Source: Actinoplanes flavus (GTDB lineage Bacteria > Actinomycetota > Actinomycetes > Mycobacteriales > Micromonosporaceae). Taken from it: a stretch of 64,000 nt of DNA. The notes beneath the pieces were generated by a model that saw nothing but the letters and a program-made list of their open reading frames with translations, did no database searches and was not told where the DNA came from. The position numbers were made by a program, and so were the translations under genes. Location: the NCBI RefSeq assembly GCF_017592555.1, contig NZ_JAGFNS010000002.1, positions 250,906 to 314,905 on the forward strand, written 5' to 3'. Positions 1-8,372 of the stretch are shown piece after piece (position 1 is the first letter of the stretch; each line of letters opens with the position of its first letter).

Positions 1-363
1 GCCGTTATCCCGTTCGCCCCGGGTACGACTGCCGGCCTGGTGCTGATCATTGCCGCGGATACGGCGCTGCTGCTGTGCGCCGGAATCTTCAACCCCGCGT
101 TTTCGACCTACCGGATGCGGGCGGTCGCCGACGGCTACCTGGCGCGGGTGACCGCCGCGTGGGCGGTCAGCAGCAAGGTCGCCCAACCCATAGTGATCGC
201 GGCCGCCGGCGTGGTCGCCGCGGCGGTCGGCGCCCGGGTGGCGCTGCTGGGTCTAGCCGGTGTGCTGCTGGCCAGCATGGTCGTGTTGCCCTGGCGCAGC
301 TGGACCACGCCAGACTCGGCCGTAAGCATCGGGCCAGTCCAGACAGCGGGAGCACAGCCGTGA
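1..363 (+). CDS. MFS-type transporter, C-terminal end (partial)
   Basis: This is the 3' end of a gene that begins before the window. The visible 120 residues are hydrophobic with at least three membrane segments, and a short basic loop (STYRMRAVADGYLARV) precedes the last two. That arrangement is typical of the C-terminal half of a major facilitator superfamily exporter. The stop overlaps the possible GTG start of the next small ORF by four bases, so it probably heads or belongs to the operon running to 3444. The substrate cannot be told; with the NUDIX, HIT, nitrilase and methyltransferase genes behind it, export of a small metabolite is a guess. Confidence 0.6.
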   Translation, partial: AVIPFAPGTTAGLVLIIAADTALLLCAGIFNPAFSTYRMRAVADGYLARVTAAWAVSSKVAQPIVIAAAGVVAAAVGARVALLGLAGVLLASMVVLPWRSWTTPDSAVSIGPVQTAGAQP

Positions 364-578
364 GCGACCCGATGCGGAATGGCCGGTTCGCGCGGCCTCG
401 CCGGCACGGCGACACCATCGAACGCGCGATCACTCCAGGGCAGGCCACGCCGGCTGCCAGGTTCCTGATCAAGGAGCTGGCGGCCACGCCGCCGGGCTGC
501 CATCGCGTGCCGGCCAAGGTCGCCGAGGAGCCACGCGGCGAACCAGGCCAGCGCGCCACCTCCAGGACAGAGCTCTGA
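360..578 (+). CDS. Small hypothetical protein (72 aa), possibly a gene remnant
   Basis: The ORF starts at a GTG that overlaps the stop of the transporter (GTGA) and ends just before the NUDIX gene. It is rich in Arg, Pro and Ala and shows no motif I recognise. The stretch TPAARFLIKELAA could form one amphipathic helix like part of a regulator's DNA-binding domain, but the rest is not domain-like. It may be a truncated regulator or a non-functional spacer. The four-base overlap is the main argument for translation. Confidence 0.3.
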   Translation: MSDPMRNGRFARPRRHGDTIERAITPGQATPAARFLIKELAATPPGCHRVPAKVAEEPRGEPGQRATSRTEL

Positions 579-612
579 TTTGCCGACCGCCTACCGAAGA
601 GGAGAAATGAAG

Positions 613-1089
613 GTGACTGACCCGCACCCGCTTGAGCCGGCGGGGCCGCCGCCGCAGCACCCGGTGGACGTCTTCCTGCTGCTCACCGACGCCGACCGGA
701 TCCTGCTGGCGCTGCGCGAAGGCACCGGATACCGCGACGGATGGTGGAACGTGCCCAGCGGAAAGATGGAGTACAAAGAGGATGCTGTCGCCGGAGTTCG
801 GCGGGAGGCGTACGAGGAGATCGGCGTGCGATTCGCCGACGACGAACCCCGTTTCGCTGGCGTTGTGCACCACCGCAATCCCGAAGGGCAGGGCCGGATC
901 GCTCTGGTCTTCACGGCCGAGTTCGACGTCCGCCGTCACGGTGCACCCGTCAATCGTGAACCGCACAAATGCGCCGACATCCGATGGACCTCCATCAACG
1001 AATTGCCGGCCAACACCGTGCCTTACACCGTTGCCAGCATCGACCTCTGGCGCACCGGCGCCGGGCTACAGATCAGCGGCTGGCAATAG
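613..1089 (+). CDS. NUDIX hydrolase (EPHKC subgroup)
   Basis: NUDIX enzymes hydrolyse a nucleoside diphosphate linked to another group, using metal bound by the Nudix box. The box is intact here (GKMEYKE, then RREAYEEIGV). After it comes an EPHKCADIRW motif, shared with the second NUDIX gene of the window at 9900-10790, so the two are paralogues. GTG at 613 is preferred because GAGGAG lies 8 nt upstream; the in-frame ATG at 607 sits too close to that site. The protein is about 158 aa, normal for a single-domain NUDIX. It lies between the transporter and a HIT gene in one direction. The substrate is unknown; nucleotide sugars or oxidised nucleotides are family possibilities. Confidence 0.85.
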   Translation: MTDPHPLEPAGPPPQHPVDVFLLLTDADRILLALREGTGYRDGWWNVPSGKMEYKEDAVAGVRREAYEEIGVRFADDEPRFAGVVHHRNPEGQGRIALVFTAEFDVRRHGAPVNREPHKCADIRWTSINELPANTVPYTVASIDLWRTGAGLQISGWQ

Positions 1090-1142
1090 CCGCCCCGCGC
1101 GTCCCTTCACCGCGACCGAAGCAAGAACGGAGGAACCCGAAA

Positions 1143-1658
1143 ATGACCGAACAGCGAGAAGAGTGGACCCGATGGCCGCATGACTGGCCGGCGAAGAAGG
1201 ACGGGTCCGGCTGCGTCCTGTGCACCTTCGTCGGCAACGAGGATCCGGCCTGGGGCGTGCGCGTCTACACCGGGCGGGTCGCCAACGCCTACCTGGCCAC
1301 GATCGGGCAGATCCGCGGCTACTGCTGGGTGATCTGGCGCGACGGCCATGTCTGCGAGCCCACCGACCTCGATCCTGCCGACGCCCAGCTGTTCTTCGCC
1401 GACATGCTCACCGTTGGCCGGGTCCTGCAGGAGCTGCTGGAGCCTGCCAAGCTGAACTTCGAGATCCTCGGCAATAAGGTGCCCCATCTGCACGCCCATG
1501 TCGTGCCACGGCCGGTAGTGGATCCGAACCCGGGGCATGCGCTGCCGTGGACCTATCTCAACGACGGCCACCCCGACCTCGACGACGTCCACCAACTCGC
1601 GGCGCAACTGCGTGTCCGGCTCGGCGAGTCCGGCGGCCCGGCGTCCGCGGGGCGGTGA
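1143..1658 (+). CDS. HIT-family nucleotide hydrolase/transferase
   Basis: The protein has the histidine-triad signature HLHAHVV about two thirds along, preceded by a KLNFEILGN strand as in HIT enzymes that act on AMP-linked or dinucleotide substrates. A CVLC pair near residue 26 resembles the N-terminal cysteines often seen in this family. A GGAGGAA ribosome site precedes the ATG. The stop overlaps the GTG of the nitrilase gene by four bases, indicating translational coupling. Together with the NUDIX gene upstream it suggests nucleotide processing, but no specific substrate can be named. Confidence 0.85.
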   Translation: MTEQREEWTRWPHDWPAKKDGSGCVLCTFVGNEDPAWGVRVYTGRVANAYLATIGQIRGYCWVIWRDGHVCEPTDLDPADAQLFFADMLTVGRVLQELLEPAKLNFEILGNKVPHLHAHVVPRPVVDPNPGHALPWTYLNDGHPDLDDVHQLAAQLRVRLGESGGPASAGR

Positions 1659-2503
1659 GCGTGGCCGACCGAATCCGTATCGCCATCGCGCAGACTCCCG
1701 TCACCGTCGACCCGGCCATCAACGGCACCGCGATCCGGGCCGCCATCCGGCAGGCCGCCGACGGCGGCGCCCGGCTCGTCCACTTCGCCGAAGGCGCGCT
1801 GAGCGGCTACGCGGGTGCGGCCAAGCCGCACTATGCCGGATGGCGCATCGACTGGGAGCCGGTCGCCGACCAACTGGCCGCCACGATGGCCATGGCCGGT
1901 GAGCTCGGGGTGTGGGTCGTGGTCGGCGGCAACCACCGGCTCACCGGAGACTACCGGCCCCATAACTCGCTGTGGGTCATCGACGACAGCGGCCGGCTGG
2001 CTGACCGATACGACAAACGGCTGTTGTCACACAACGAGGTCACCGGCTTCTACACCCCGGGCGAGCACGTCTGCACTTTCACCGTGGACGGGTTCACCTT
2101 CGGCTGTCTGCTCTGTATCGAGGTCAACTTCCCCGAACTGTGGATGCGGCAGGCCGACCTCGGCGTGGACTGTGTGCTGTTCTCCAGCTTCTCCGAGGAT
2201 CCGATCTTCGAGATCATCGTCCGCGGGCACGCCGCCACCACCGGCTGCTGGGTCAGCATGGCCGTACCCGCCCAATGCGCGCCAGCCGCGCCGTCGGCGC
2301 TGATCGGCCCGCACGGCTACCTGCTGCGCCGCGCCCGCCCGGACGGCCCGGACGTGCTCTGCGTCGATCTCGACCGCACCGATGCGGATCTGGACATCGC
2401 GTTGAACAAGGCCCGGCCGTGGCGAGCCACCGCACGGGCCGGGGACATCTACGCCACCCGCCGGGTCGCCGATGCCCGCAGCCTCGACCGCACCCTCCCC
2501 TGA
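1655..2503 (+). CDS. Carbon-nitrogen hydrolase (nitrilase superfamily)
   Basis: Nitrilase-fold amidohydrolases use a Glu-Lys-Cys triad to cleave C-N bonds in amides, nitriles or carbamoyl compounds. All three are visible, counting from GTG 1655: Glu46 in HFAEGAL, Lys121 in YDKRLL and Cys154 in LLCIEVNFPE. The length of about 282 aa is normal. The start overlaps the HIT stop (GTGA); a GTG six bases further in is an alternative. The protein is cytoplasmic with no signal peptide. The family fits deamidation or N-carbamoyl cleavage of a small molecule made or handled by this operon; the substrate is not predictable. Confidence 0.88.
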   Translation: MSVADRIRIAIAQTPVTVDPAINGTAIRAAIRQAADGGARLVHFAEGALSGYAGAAKPHYAGWRIDWEPVADQLAATMAMAGELGVWVVVGGNHRLTGDYRPHNSLWVIDDSGRLADRYDKRLLSHNEVTGFYTPGEHVCTFTVDGFTFGCLLCIEVNFPELWMRQADLGVDCVLFSSFSEDPIFEIIVRGHAATTGCWVSMAVPAQCAPAAPSALIGPHGYLLRRARPDGPDVLCVDLDRTDADLDIALNKARPWRATARAGDIYATRRVADARSLDRTLP

Positions 2504-2526
2504 CCAGCTGACCGCGAGGAGCAGCC

Positions 2527-3444
2527 GTGACCGATCTCGACCGCGCGTTCGACGCCGTACCGCCCGGGTTCTACACCCACCACGTGGAGCACGGCGAGAC
2601 CGTGCACCGGTCGGCGCCGGAGTCGATTCGCCGCGAGCTGGCCGCCCTGCAGGTCCGCGCCGGGGACCGGGTGCTCGAGATCGGCACGGGGTCCGGGTAC
2701 AGCGGCGCGCTGCTCGCCGAGCTGTGCGGACCGCAGGGTCTGGTCACCAGCGTCGACATCAGCGATGAGCTCATCCGCCGCGCGACCGCCATCCATGCCG
2801 AACGTGGAGTCACCGGGATCGACTGCCGCGTAGCCGACGGCCTGGGCGGCTACCCCGCCGCAGCGCCGTTCCAGCGGGTCGTGTCGTGGTGTGCTCCGCC
2901 ACGGCTTCCGCAGGCGTGGACCCGGCAGGTCGTCGATGGTGGGCGGATCGTCGCATGCCTGCCGATCGCGGCGTTGCCGTCCACCACACTGATCGCCACC
3001 GTCACCGTCGCGGCCGGGCAACCAGGTGTCGAGGCCGTCGCCGGGGGCGGCTACGCCCAGAGCACCCCCGTCGCGGTCGACGATGCCCTGACCGTTCCCG
3101 GCCGCTGGGTCGACTACTGCGACCGCCAGCCTGATCCGTCCTGGATCGGCATCTGCTGGCGTGCCGCCGATGACGCGCAGCACACCGGCGCCCGTACCGT
3201 CCTCGACCAACTGCTCCATCCCGGGCACACCGAAACGTATCGACAGATGGAGCAGGACTGGCGATCCTGGTACACCTATCTGGCTGCGCTCGGCGACCCG
3301 CAGCTGAGTCTGGTGTCGCTGCGCAACGAGATCCGCGGCCTCGGGCACACCACGCCCGGCTCGGCGGCGGTCATCCTGACCGACTTAACCGACCACCTTG
3401 CAGAGTGTTCGTCATGTTTGTCTGACTTGCCCGCATTCACATAG
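2527..3444 (+). CDS. Isoaspartyl-methyltransferase-like SAM methyltransferase
   Basis: The N-terminal 200 residues match the protein-L-isoaspartate O-methyltransferase architecture: HRSAPESI near the start, then SAM motif I as VLEIGTGSGYSGALLAEL and the acidic motif TSVDIS. The C-terminal 90 residues are an extension not found in housekeeping PIMT and end with a CSSC pair. Such extended forms occur in actinomycete accessory operons, some linked to peptide natural products, but no precursor peptide is evident here. GTG start with a GAGGAG site upstream. It is the last gene of the left cargo operon. Confidence 0.75.
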   Translation: MTDLDRAFDAVPPGFYTHHVEHGETVHRSAPESIRRELAALQVRAGDRVLEIGTGSGYSGALLAELCGPQGLVTSVDISDELIRRATAIHAERGVTGIDCRVADGLGGYPAAAPFQRVVSWCAPPRLPQAWTRQVVDGGRIVACLPIAALPSTTLIATVTVAAGQPGVEAVAGGGYAQSTPVAVDDALTVPGRWVDYCDRQPDPSWIGICWRAADDAQHTGARTVLDQLLHPGHTETYRQMEQDWRSWYTYLAALGDPQLSLVSLRNEIRGLGHTTPGSAAVILTDLTDHLAECSSCLSDLPAFT

Positions 3445-3503
3445 CGTGCGCCTTAACCGAACCCGTTGGGGATGTTCGGATTGTTGGCGGACGTGGGGGA
3501 TAC

Positions 3504-4679
3504 GTGGCCGGTCGGCTGGTGATGGGGGACCTCCGGGTGCAGGAGGTCCTGGGTAGCGACGGGCGGCGGGCCGTCACGATCATGAACGCTGACGGGTCGG
3601 TGCACGCTGCCGCGGAGGGCTTCCTACGTGATTGCGCCGGCGGGACGGACCGGACGTACGGATATTTGTTGGTGGACCACCTGCGGTGGCTGGAGTTCGA
3701 GGGGCTGGTCCCGGAGACGGTCCGGCTGCAGGATCTGCGCCGGTATATGGGCGCGGTGGGCGCTGAGTTCCGCGGTCCGTACGGCGGCGCGTGGCGGGTG
3801 GGTAAGCGGCCGTACGGGCAGAGCAGCTTGGAAACCGCGGCGGCGTGCCTGAAGGCGTTCTACCGGCACCAGGGCGGTCGTGGAGTCAACCCGCAGTTGG
3901 CCGAGGAGTTCAAGGGCGTTCGGCTGCCGACCAAGGCCGACCGGCGGCGAGCGTTTCTGGGGCATACGTTGCGCGAGTTGCCGACAAATCCGCTGCGCCC
4001 GGCCGGAACGGTGCGGCGGCATCCGAAGATGCCGCCTGATGGTGCCCGGCGTGAGTTGGTGAAGGCCGGCGGGTCGGCCCGGGATCGGATGGTGGTGACC
4101 TGGCTCGCCGACGGCGGTTTCCGCATCGGCGAACTGTGCGGGTTGCACCTGGCCGATCTGCATCTGAGGGAGGGCGCGGCGTGTGGCGAGTGCCGGACCG
4201 CGCATGTGCATATCTGTCACCGCGAGACCAATCCGAACCGCAGCCGTGCGAAGACGAAGCATCCCTGGCGGGTGGAAGCGGAGACCGTGCGCGGTGGTGC
4301 GATCCGGCGGGTGAGCCCGGCGATGATCCACACCTACTTCGAGTACGTCACAGTCGAGTACCCGCGAGACACCACGCACGGGATGCTGCTGGTTCAGCTG
4401 CATGGGCCACGTCGGGGCGAGCCGTGGGCGCCGGCCGCGGCGCGCGGGATGTTACGTCGTGCCGGCCTGCGGTCGGAACTCGGCCGGATCAACCCGCACG
4501 CCTTCCGGCACGCCTTCGCCAGCGCTGTTCTCGATGCTTCCGGCGGCAACACCGTCGTAGCGCGCGACGCCGGCGGCTGGGCCTCGGCGGCCACTGTCGA
4601 TGAGATCTACGGTCACGTCGACGTCCACGACCCGGTCTTCTCGGCGGCCCTGTCCGCGGTCTGGGAGCAGCGGCCGTGA
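3504..4679 (+). CDS. Tyrosine recombinase, TnpA-like
   Basis: This is a tyrosine site-specific recombinase of normal length (about 391 aa). Catalytic residues are visible: Arg207 in GFRIGELCGL, the HxxR pair His332/Arg335 in HAFRHAF, and nucleophile Tyr369 in DEIYGHVDV. A TDRTYGYLLVDHLRWL segment near residue 50 is the arm/core-binding SAM-like domain. A CGEC..HICH stretch near residue 230 may bind metal. The start is uncertain: GTG 3504 has GGGGGA only three bases away, and a later ATG at 3522 is possible. The stop overlaps the next recombinase by four bases. Confidence 0.88.
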   Translation: MAGRLVMGDLRVQEVLGSDGRRAVTIMNADGSVHAAAEGFLRDCAGGTDRTYGYLLVDHLRWLEFEGLVPETVRLQDLRRYMGAVGAEFRGPYGGAWRVGKRPYGQSSLETAAACLKAFYRHQGGRGVNPQLAEEFKGVRLPTKADRRRAFLGHTLRELPTNPLRPAGTVRRHPKMPPDGARRELVKAGGSARDRMVVTWLADGGFRIGELCGLHLADLHLREGAACGECRTAHVHICHRETNPNRSRAKTKHPWRVEAETVRGGAIRRVSPAMIHTYFEYVTVEYPRDTTHGMLLVQLHGPRRGEPWAPAAARGMLRRAGLRSELGRINPHAFRHAFASAVLDASGGNTVVARDAGGWASAATVDEIYGHVDVHDPVFSAALSAVWEQRP

Positions 4680-7291
4680 TCCCGTCCACCGCTGTTCCCC
4701 TGACACTGCTCCCCACCGGTGATGCCAGCCGGATCAGCCGGGACCGGCTCGAACTGCTCACCGCGCTCATCGAGGCGCCGAGCTTCGACGCGCTCTACCG
4801 CGCCGACGTCATCACGTTTCCGCCCCATCACCCGGTCTACGGCTGGCAGTGCACCATCGACGGCTGCCGGCGGGTGGTCGCCGCGCACGGCAACGTCCTC
4901 TGCGTCGGCCACGGAAAACTGTGGCAGCAGGCCAAAGCGCGCGACGTAGGCCGAGCGGACTTCCTGGCCACCGCGGTCGCCCTGCCGGTCTTTGAACGGG
5001 CCAGGGTCCTCAGCTGCCGGGTGTGTCCCGACCGGCCGGCGGACCGAGCGACCTCACGGCTGTGCATCTACCACCAGTACCAGTGGAAGCTGCACCGCGG
5101 CGCCGGCGGAGCCGACGCTTCGTTCGATCAGTGGCTGACCACCCAGACTTCGCGCCCAGGGTATGGGGAATGCCGGGTCCGGGTGTGTCCCGACCTGGCT
5201 CGTTCTCCGCTGGGATTGTGCGCCCAGCACGAGGATCGCTACCGGGCGCAGGGCAGACCGGGCGGGGTCACCCTGCCCGGCCAGTGGGCCACGACCGCCC
5301 ACACCCGCGCCGGTAGGCCCGTGCCGATCAGCTACCAGGACGAGGCGGCGTTCCTGCGCTGGTGCGCAGACGAGGATCCGGCCTATCGGATCGGCGTGAT
5401 CAACCTGGTCGGGCTCGCCCCGCTGCTGAAAGCCGAACTGCGGTGGAGCCTGCACGCCCACACGCAACTCCCTAACCGCACCAACTGGGATCTGGCGACC
5501 ATTCAGCGGTTCGTCAACTACTGCCGGGCACGCCGGCTGTCGTCGCTGTTCGACCTCGGCGCGGATGACGAGGGCAAGAGCAGGCTGAACACCATCATCC
5601 GCATGATCCGGTTCGAGGCCGTCAACGGGCTGCGGTGCATCTACTACAGTCCCGCTGACACCAAGGCCGCAGGCTTCATCGAGACCAGCCACTTCGGACG
5701 GCAGTTCACCGGCTGCCAGAGTCATTTCGACATCTCGGAGGTGTCTCAGCGCTGGCTTCGTGACCTGCTCTGGGAGCATCTGGCAGGGCTGCTGCGCTCG
5801 CCGGACTGCCCTCGCGGCCGCTACGTCTTCGACTCCTATCGGCGGGCGTGCGTCGAGTTCAGCCGTTTCCTTGCCGTGGAGGCCGAGGACCACGGTGATG
5901 ACCCGCGGCTGCTGCGCCGCGAGCACGCCGAGCGGTTCGTCGCTGACCAGCGCCACCGTCAACGGCACGGCCTGCCCTCGCTGGCGGTGACCAACAGGGC
6001 CGGCGTGCCGTCGACGGTTACCGACGAAACCCGCCGCGCGGTCTTCAACCACCTGCGCAAGCTGTTGTTCGGCGCCCTGGACAGCGGCGCCGCCACCGAC
6101 CTGGGGCTCTGTCCGACGTTCATCACCGCCATCCCGTTCGGTGGACCAGACCGCAAACAATCCCGCAGCCCGTTCTCCGACGAGGTCGCCCGCGCGCTCG
6201 CCGACGAGACGAATCTGCGGGAGTTCGCCAGCGCTCACGACCCCAACGACCGGGGGATGCGCGACGTCTGGGAAGCGATCATCTACACCGGCCGGCGCTG
6301 CAGCGAAATCGTCACCCTGCGGCTGGACTGCCTCGGCCGCTACGGTGACCTGCCGATGCTCTGGCACGACCAGACGAAGGTCGGCAACTACAACGAGGCC
6401 ATCCGCATCCCCGAGGTGCTCTACACCCGGCTCGAGCAACGCGCCGCCAAGACGCAGCTGCGGTTCGAGCAGCGCCACGGCCGGCCCCCGACGCCCGCAG
6501 AACGCGGCAAGATCGCGTTGTTCCCGTCCGGCATCCGCAATCCGCGTGACGAGCGCTCGATCTCCTACGGACACTTCCACCGCTCGTTCCGCGTCTGGGT
6601 CGAACGGCTCGACCTGGGTTCCTGCGTCCCGCATCAGGCCAGGCACACCCTGGCGACGAATCTGCTGCGCGCCGGGGCCAGCCTCGCCCACATCCGCCGC
6701 TACCTCGGTCATCTCTCTGAACGCATGGCCGAGCACTACACCAAGATCGCCCACTCGGATCTCGAAGACGTCCTGCACACCGTGTGGGTCGCCGGGCCGG
6801 GCGCCGCCAACCCGGGCGAACCGTTGTCCAGCCCGACGTCGCAGCCTCTGAACCGCGACGAGGCCATGGCTCTCGCGCTGGACCTGTCTCGGCGTAGCAC
6901 CCCCGCCGAGGGCGGCTTCTGCACGTTCCAGCCGGTCGTCAACGGCGACGCCTGCCCGTGGCAGCTCAACTGCCATACCTGCGACAAGTTCGTGCTCTCC
7001 GGCGCCGACCTGCTCTACTGGCGACGCAAACAGCAGCAGTGGCGCTCGATCGCCGAACGCGCACCCGACGACGCCACCGCCGACTACCTGCATCAAGTCT
7101 TCGAGCCGACCGCCCGCGCCATCGACGGCCTGGAGAAGGTCCTGGCCGGTCTCGGCCTGCTGGACGAAGCCCTCGCGCTGGACCTGCGCCGCCCACAGGA
7201 CTACTTCCGGCGGCTGTGGAGCACCAACTTCCGCGCCACGGACCTCGCCGCCGTCGCCGAACGACCCGATCCTGACCTGGGGGAACGCTGA
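4676..7291 (+). CDS. Large tyrosine recombinase, TnpB-like, Cys-rich
   Basis: At 871 aa this is far longer than phage integrases and fits the large second recombinase of Tn554-type modules. Catalytic residues: Arg540/541 in TGRRCSEI, His653/Arg656 in HQARH, and Tyr688 in AEHYTKI. The N-terminal part carries three Cys/His clusters (CTIDGC; CRVCP..LCIYH; CRVRVCP..LCAQH) and the C-terminus another (CPWQLNCHTC), likely structural zinc sites. GTG 4676 overlaps the upstream stop. It acts on DNA with its two neighbours; target and core sequence are unknown. Confidence 0.88.
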   Translation: MIPSTAVPLTLLPTGDASRISRDRLELLTALIEAPSFDALYRADVITFPPHHPVYGWQCTIDGCRRVVAAHGNVLCVGHGKLWQQAKARDVGRADFLATAVALPVFERARVLSCRVCPDRPADRATSRLCIYHQYQWKLHRGAGGADASFDQWLTTQTSRPGYGECRVRVCPDLARSPLGLCAQHEDRYRAQGRPGGVTLPGQWATTAHTRAGRPVPISYQDEAAFLRWCADEDPAYRIGVINLVGLAPLLKAELRWSLHAHTQLPNRTNWDLATIQRFVNYCRARRLSSLFDLGADDEGKSRLNTIIRMIRFEAVNGLRCIYYSPADTKAAGFIETSHFGRQFTGCQSHFDISEVSQRWLRDLLWEHLAGLLRSPDCPRGRYVFDSYRRACVEFSRFLAVEAEDHGDDPRLLRREHAERFVADQRHRQRHGLPSLAVTNRAGVPSTVTDETRRAVFNHLRKLLFGALDSGAATDLGLCPTFITAIPFGGPDRKQSRSPFSDEVARALADETNLREFASAHDPNDRGMRDVWEAIIYTGRRCSEIVTLRLDCLGRYGDLPMLWHDQTKVGNYNEAIRIPEVLYTRLEQRAAKTQLRFEQRHGRPPTPAERGKIALFPSGIRNPRDERSISYGHFHRSFRVWVERLDLGSCVPHQARHTLATNLLRAGASLAHIRRYLGHLSERMAEHYTKIAHSDLEDVLHTVWVAGPGAANPGEPLSSPTSQPLNRDEAMALALDLSRRSTPAEGGFCTFQPVVNGDACPWQLNCHTCDKFVLSGADLLYWRRKQQQWRSIAERAPDDATADYLHQVFEPTARAIDGLEKVLAGLGLLDEALALDLRRPQDYFRRLWSTNFRATDLAAVAERPDPDLGER

Positions 7292-7292
7292 C

Positions 7293-7931
7293 ATGCCGTC
7301 CTCGCCCGCACCAGCGCGCACCGCGGCCGCGCTGCAGGCACGACACCGCGGCATCGACGCGATGCTGCATCGAGTCGGCGATGCCCTGCACCGTATGCGA
7401 CGTGAACGATCGAAGATCACCTTCGCCGCGGTCGCCCGCCGCGCCGCCGTGTCGCGCACTTTCCTCTACCAGAACCCCCGAGCCCGCACGCTGGTCCAAC
7501 AGGCCGGGGCCGATGCCACCGCCCACACCGTTCGCGATCACGAGCAGCGCGTCGCCGACGTCCAGGCGTCCTGGCGCGAACGGGCACTCAACGCCGAGGA
7601 CGCCCTCAAAGCCGCCCATCACGAGGTCACCCGGCAGCGCACCACCATCGCCGATCTTCTCGGCAAGATCCGGGACCTCGAGCAAGACCTTCCACCCGAC
7701 GGCGTTCAGCGGATCATCACCGACAACACCACGCTCAAGCAGCAGGTCCGCCAGCTCAACCAGGAGAACCGGGGGCTGCAGGACCGGCTGCGCGGCGCCC
7801 GCGACAACGCCCGATTCCTCGACAAACGCGTCGCCGACCTGGAAGCCGCCATCGCCGATGGTGCCCTCGTCAGCGGCGAGCAGCAGAGTCGACCGGCCGT
7901 GAAGGCACCCGCGGTCAGCGAGACGCGATGA
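7293..7931 (+). CDS. DUF6262-type coiled-coil accessory protein, TnpC-like
   Basis: This 212-aa protein follows the large recombinase by one base. It starts with a helix-turn-helix-like region (ITFAAVARRAAVSRTFLYQN) and continues as a long coiled coil rich in Glu, Arg, Leu and Asp (about residues 75-190, e.g. LKQQVRQLNQENRGLQDRL). Small coiled-coil partners of this kind travel with recombinase pairs in Tn554-like elements and are thought to influence orientation or frequency of transposition. The DUF6262 name is from memory of such trios and was not checked by search. Confidence 0.7.
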   Translation: MPSSPAPARTAAALQARHRGIDAMLHRVGDALHRMRRERSKITFAAVARRAAVSRTFLYQNPRARTLVQQAGADATAHTVRDHEQRVADVQASWRERALNAEDALKAAHHEVTRQRTTIADLLGKIRDLEQDLPPDGVQRIITDNTTLKQQVRQLNQENRGLQDRLRGARDNARFLDKRVADLEAAIADGALVSGEQQSRPAVKAPAVSETR

Positions 7932-8057
7932 TCTTCGTCCCTTGTCGGGGGCCAGCGAGCCGTTGCGCTCCACCGGCCGCCCGTGGTTTCCCGCCGACCG
8001 GCTTCAGGTGAACCCGGCGTCTTCCGCGCACGGCCGGAGAGGAGCAGGATCGCAAGG

Positions 8058-8372
8058 GTGCAGGTGACGGTGTGGTACTTCGACGGTTGCCCGAACTGGC
8101 GGACGGCCGGACAGCGGCTGCGGCAGGCCCTGGACGAGGTCGGCCGCGGCGACGTGCCGATCAGCTTCACACCGGTGCACACCGATGCCGAGGCGGCCGC
8201 GATCGGCTTCGCCGGATCACCCAGCTTCACCATTGACGGCGCCGACCTGTTCGACACCGCTGCGCCAGCCGGCACGCTCGCCTGCCGGATCTACGCCACA
8301 CCGGGCGGGCTTGCCGGGGTGCCCGAGGTGAGCGACCTGGTCGCCGCCCTCACCAAGAAGGTGACGTCATGA
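8058..8372 (+). CDS. Small thioredoxin-fold protein with CPNW motif
   Basis: A protein of about 104 aa beginning VQVTVWYFDGCPNWRTA, then a PSFTIDGADLF strand as in thioredoxin folds (the cis-Pro region). Only one cysteine precedes the Pro (GCPNW), as in a bacterial family whose members may be Cys or selenoprotein forms and which often sits in metal or mercury resistance clusters. GTG 8058 is chosen because AGAGGAG lies upstream and the fold starts at once; the longer upstream frame is unlikely. It overlaps the next gene by ATGA, forming an operon with the VOC and ArsR genes. Confidence 0.7.
   Translation: MQVTVWYFDGCPNWRTAGQRLRQALDEVGRGDVPISFTPVHTDAEAAAIGFAGSPSFTIDGADLFDTAAPAGTLACRIYATPGGLAGVPEVSDLVAALTKKVTS

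Larger units (their letters stand above)
3504..7931 (+). mobile_element. Tn554-like three-gene transposition module
   Basis: Three genes in tight order encode a 391-aa tyrosine recombinase, an 871-aa tyrosine recombinase with Cys-rich ends, and a small coiled-coil protein. This layout matches tnpA-tnpB-tnpC of Tn554-type elements, which move without terminal inverted repeats. The ends of the element could not be read; the metal-stress-like operon at 8058-9303 could be its cargo. Confidence 0.7.

Noticed and set aside
2527..3444. Lanthipeptide or other RiPP cluster implied by the isoaspartyl-type methyltransferase
   Set aside because: No LanB/C/M-like enzyme or Cys-rich precursor peptide is visible nearby.
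5054..7459. 801-codon minus-strand frame
   Set aside because: Antisense to the large recombinase, whose catalytic motifs are clear on the plus strand.
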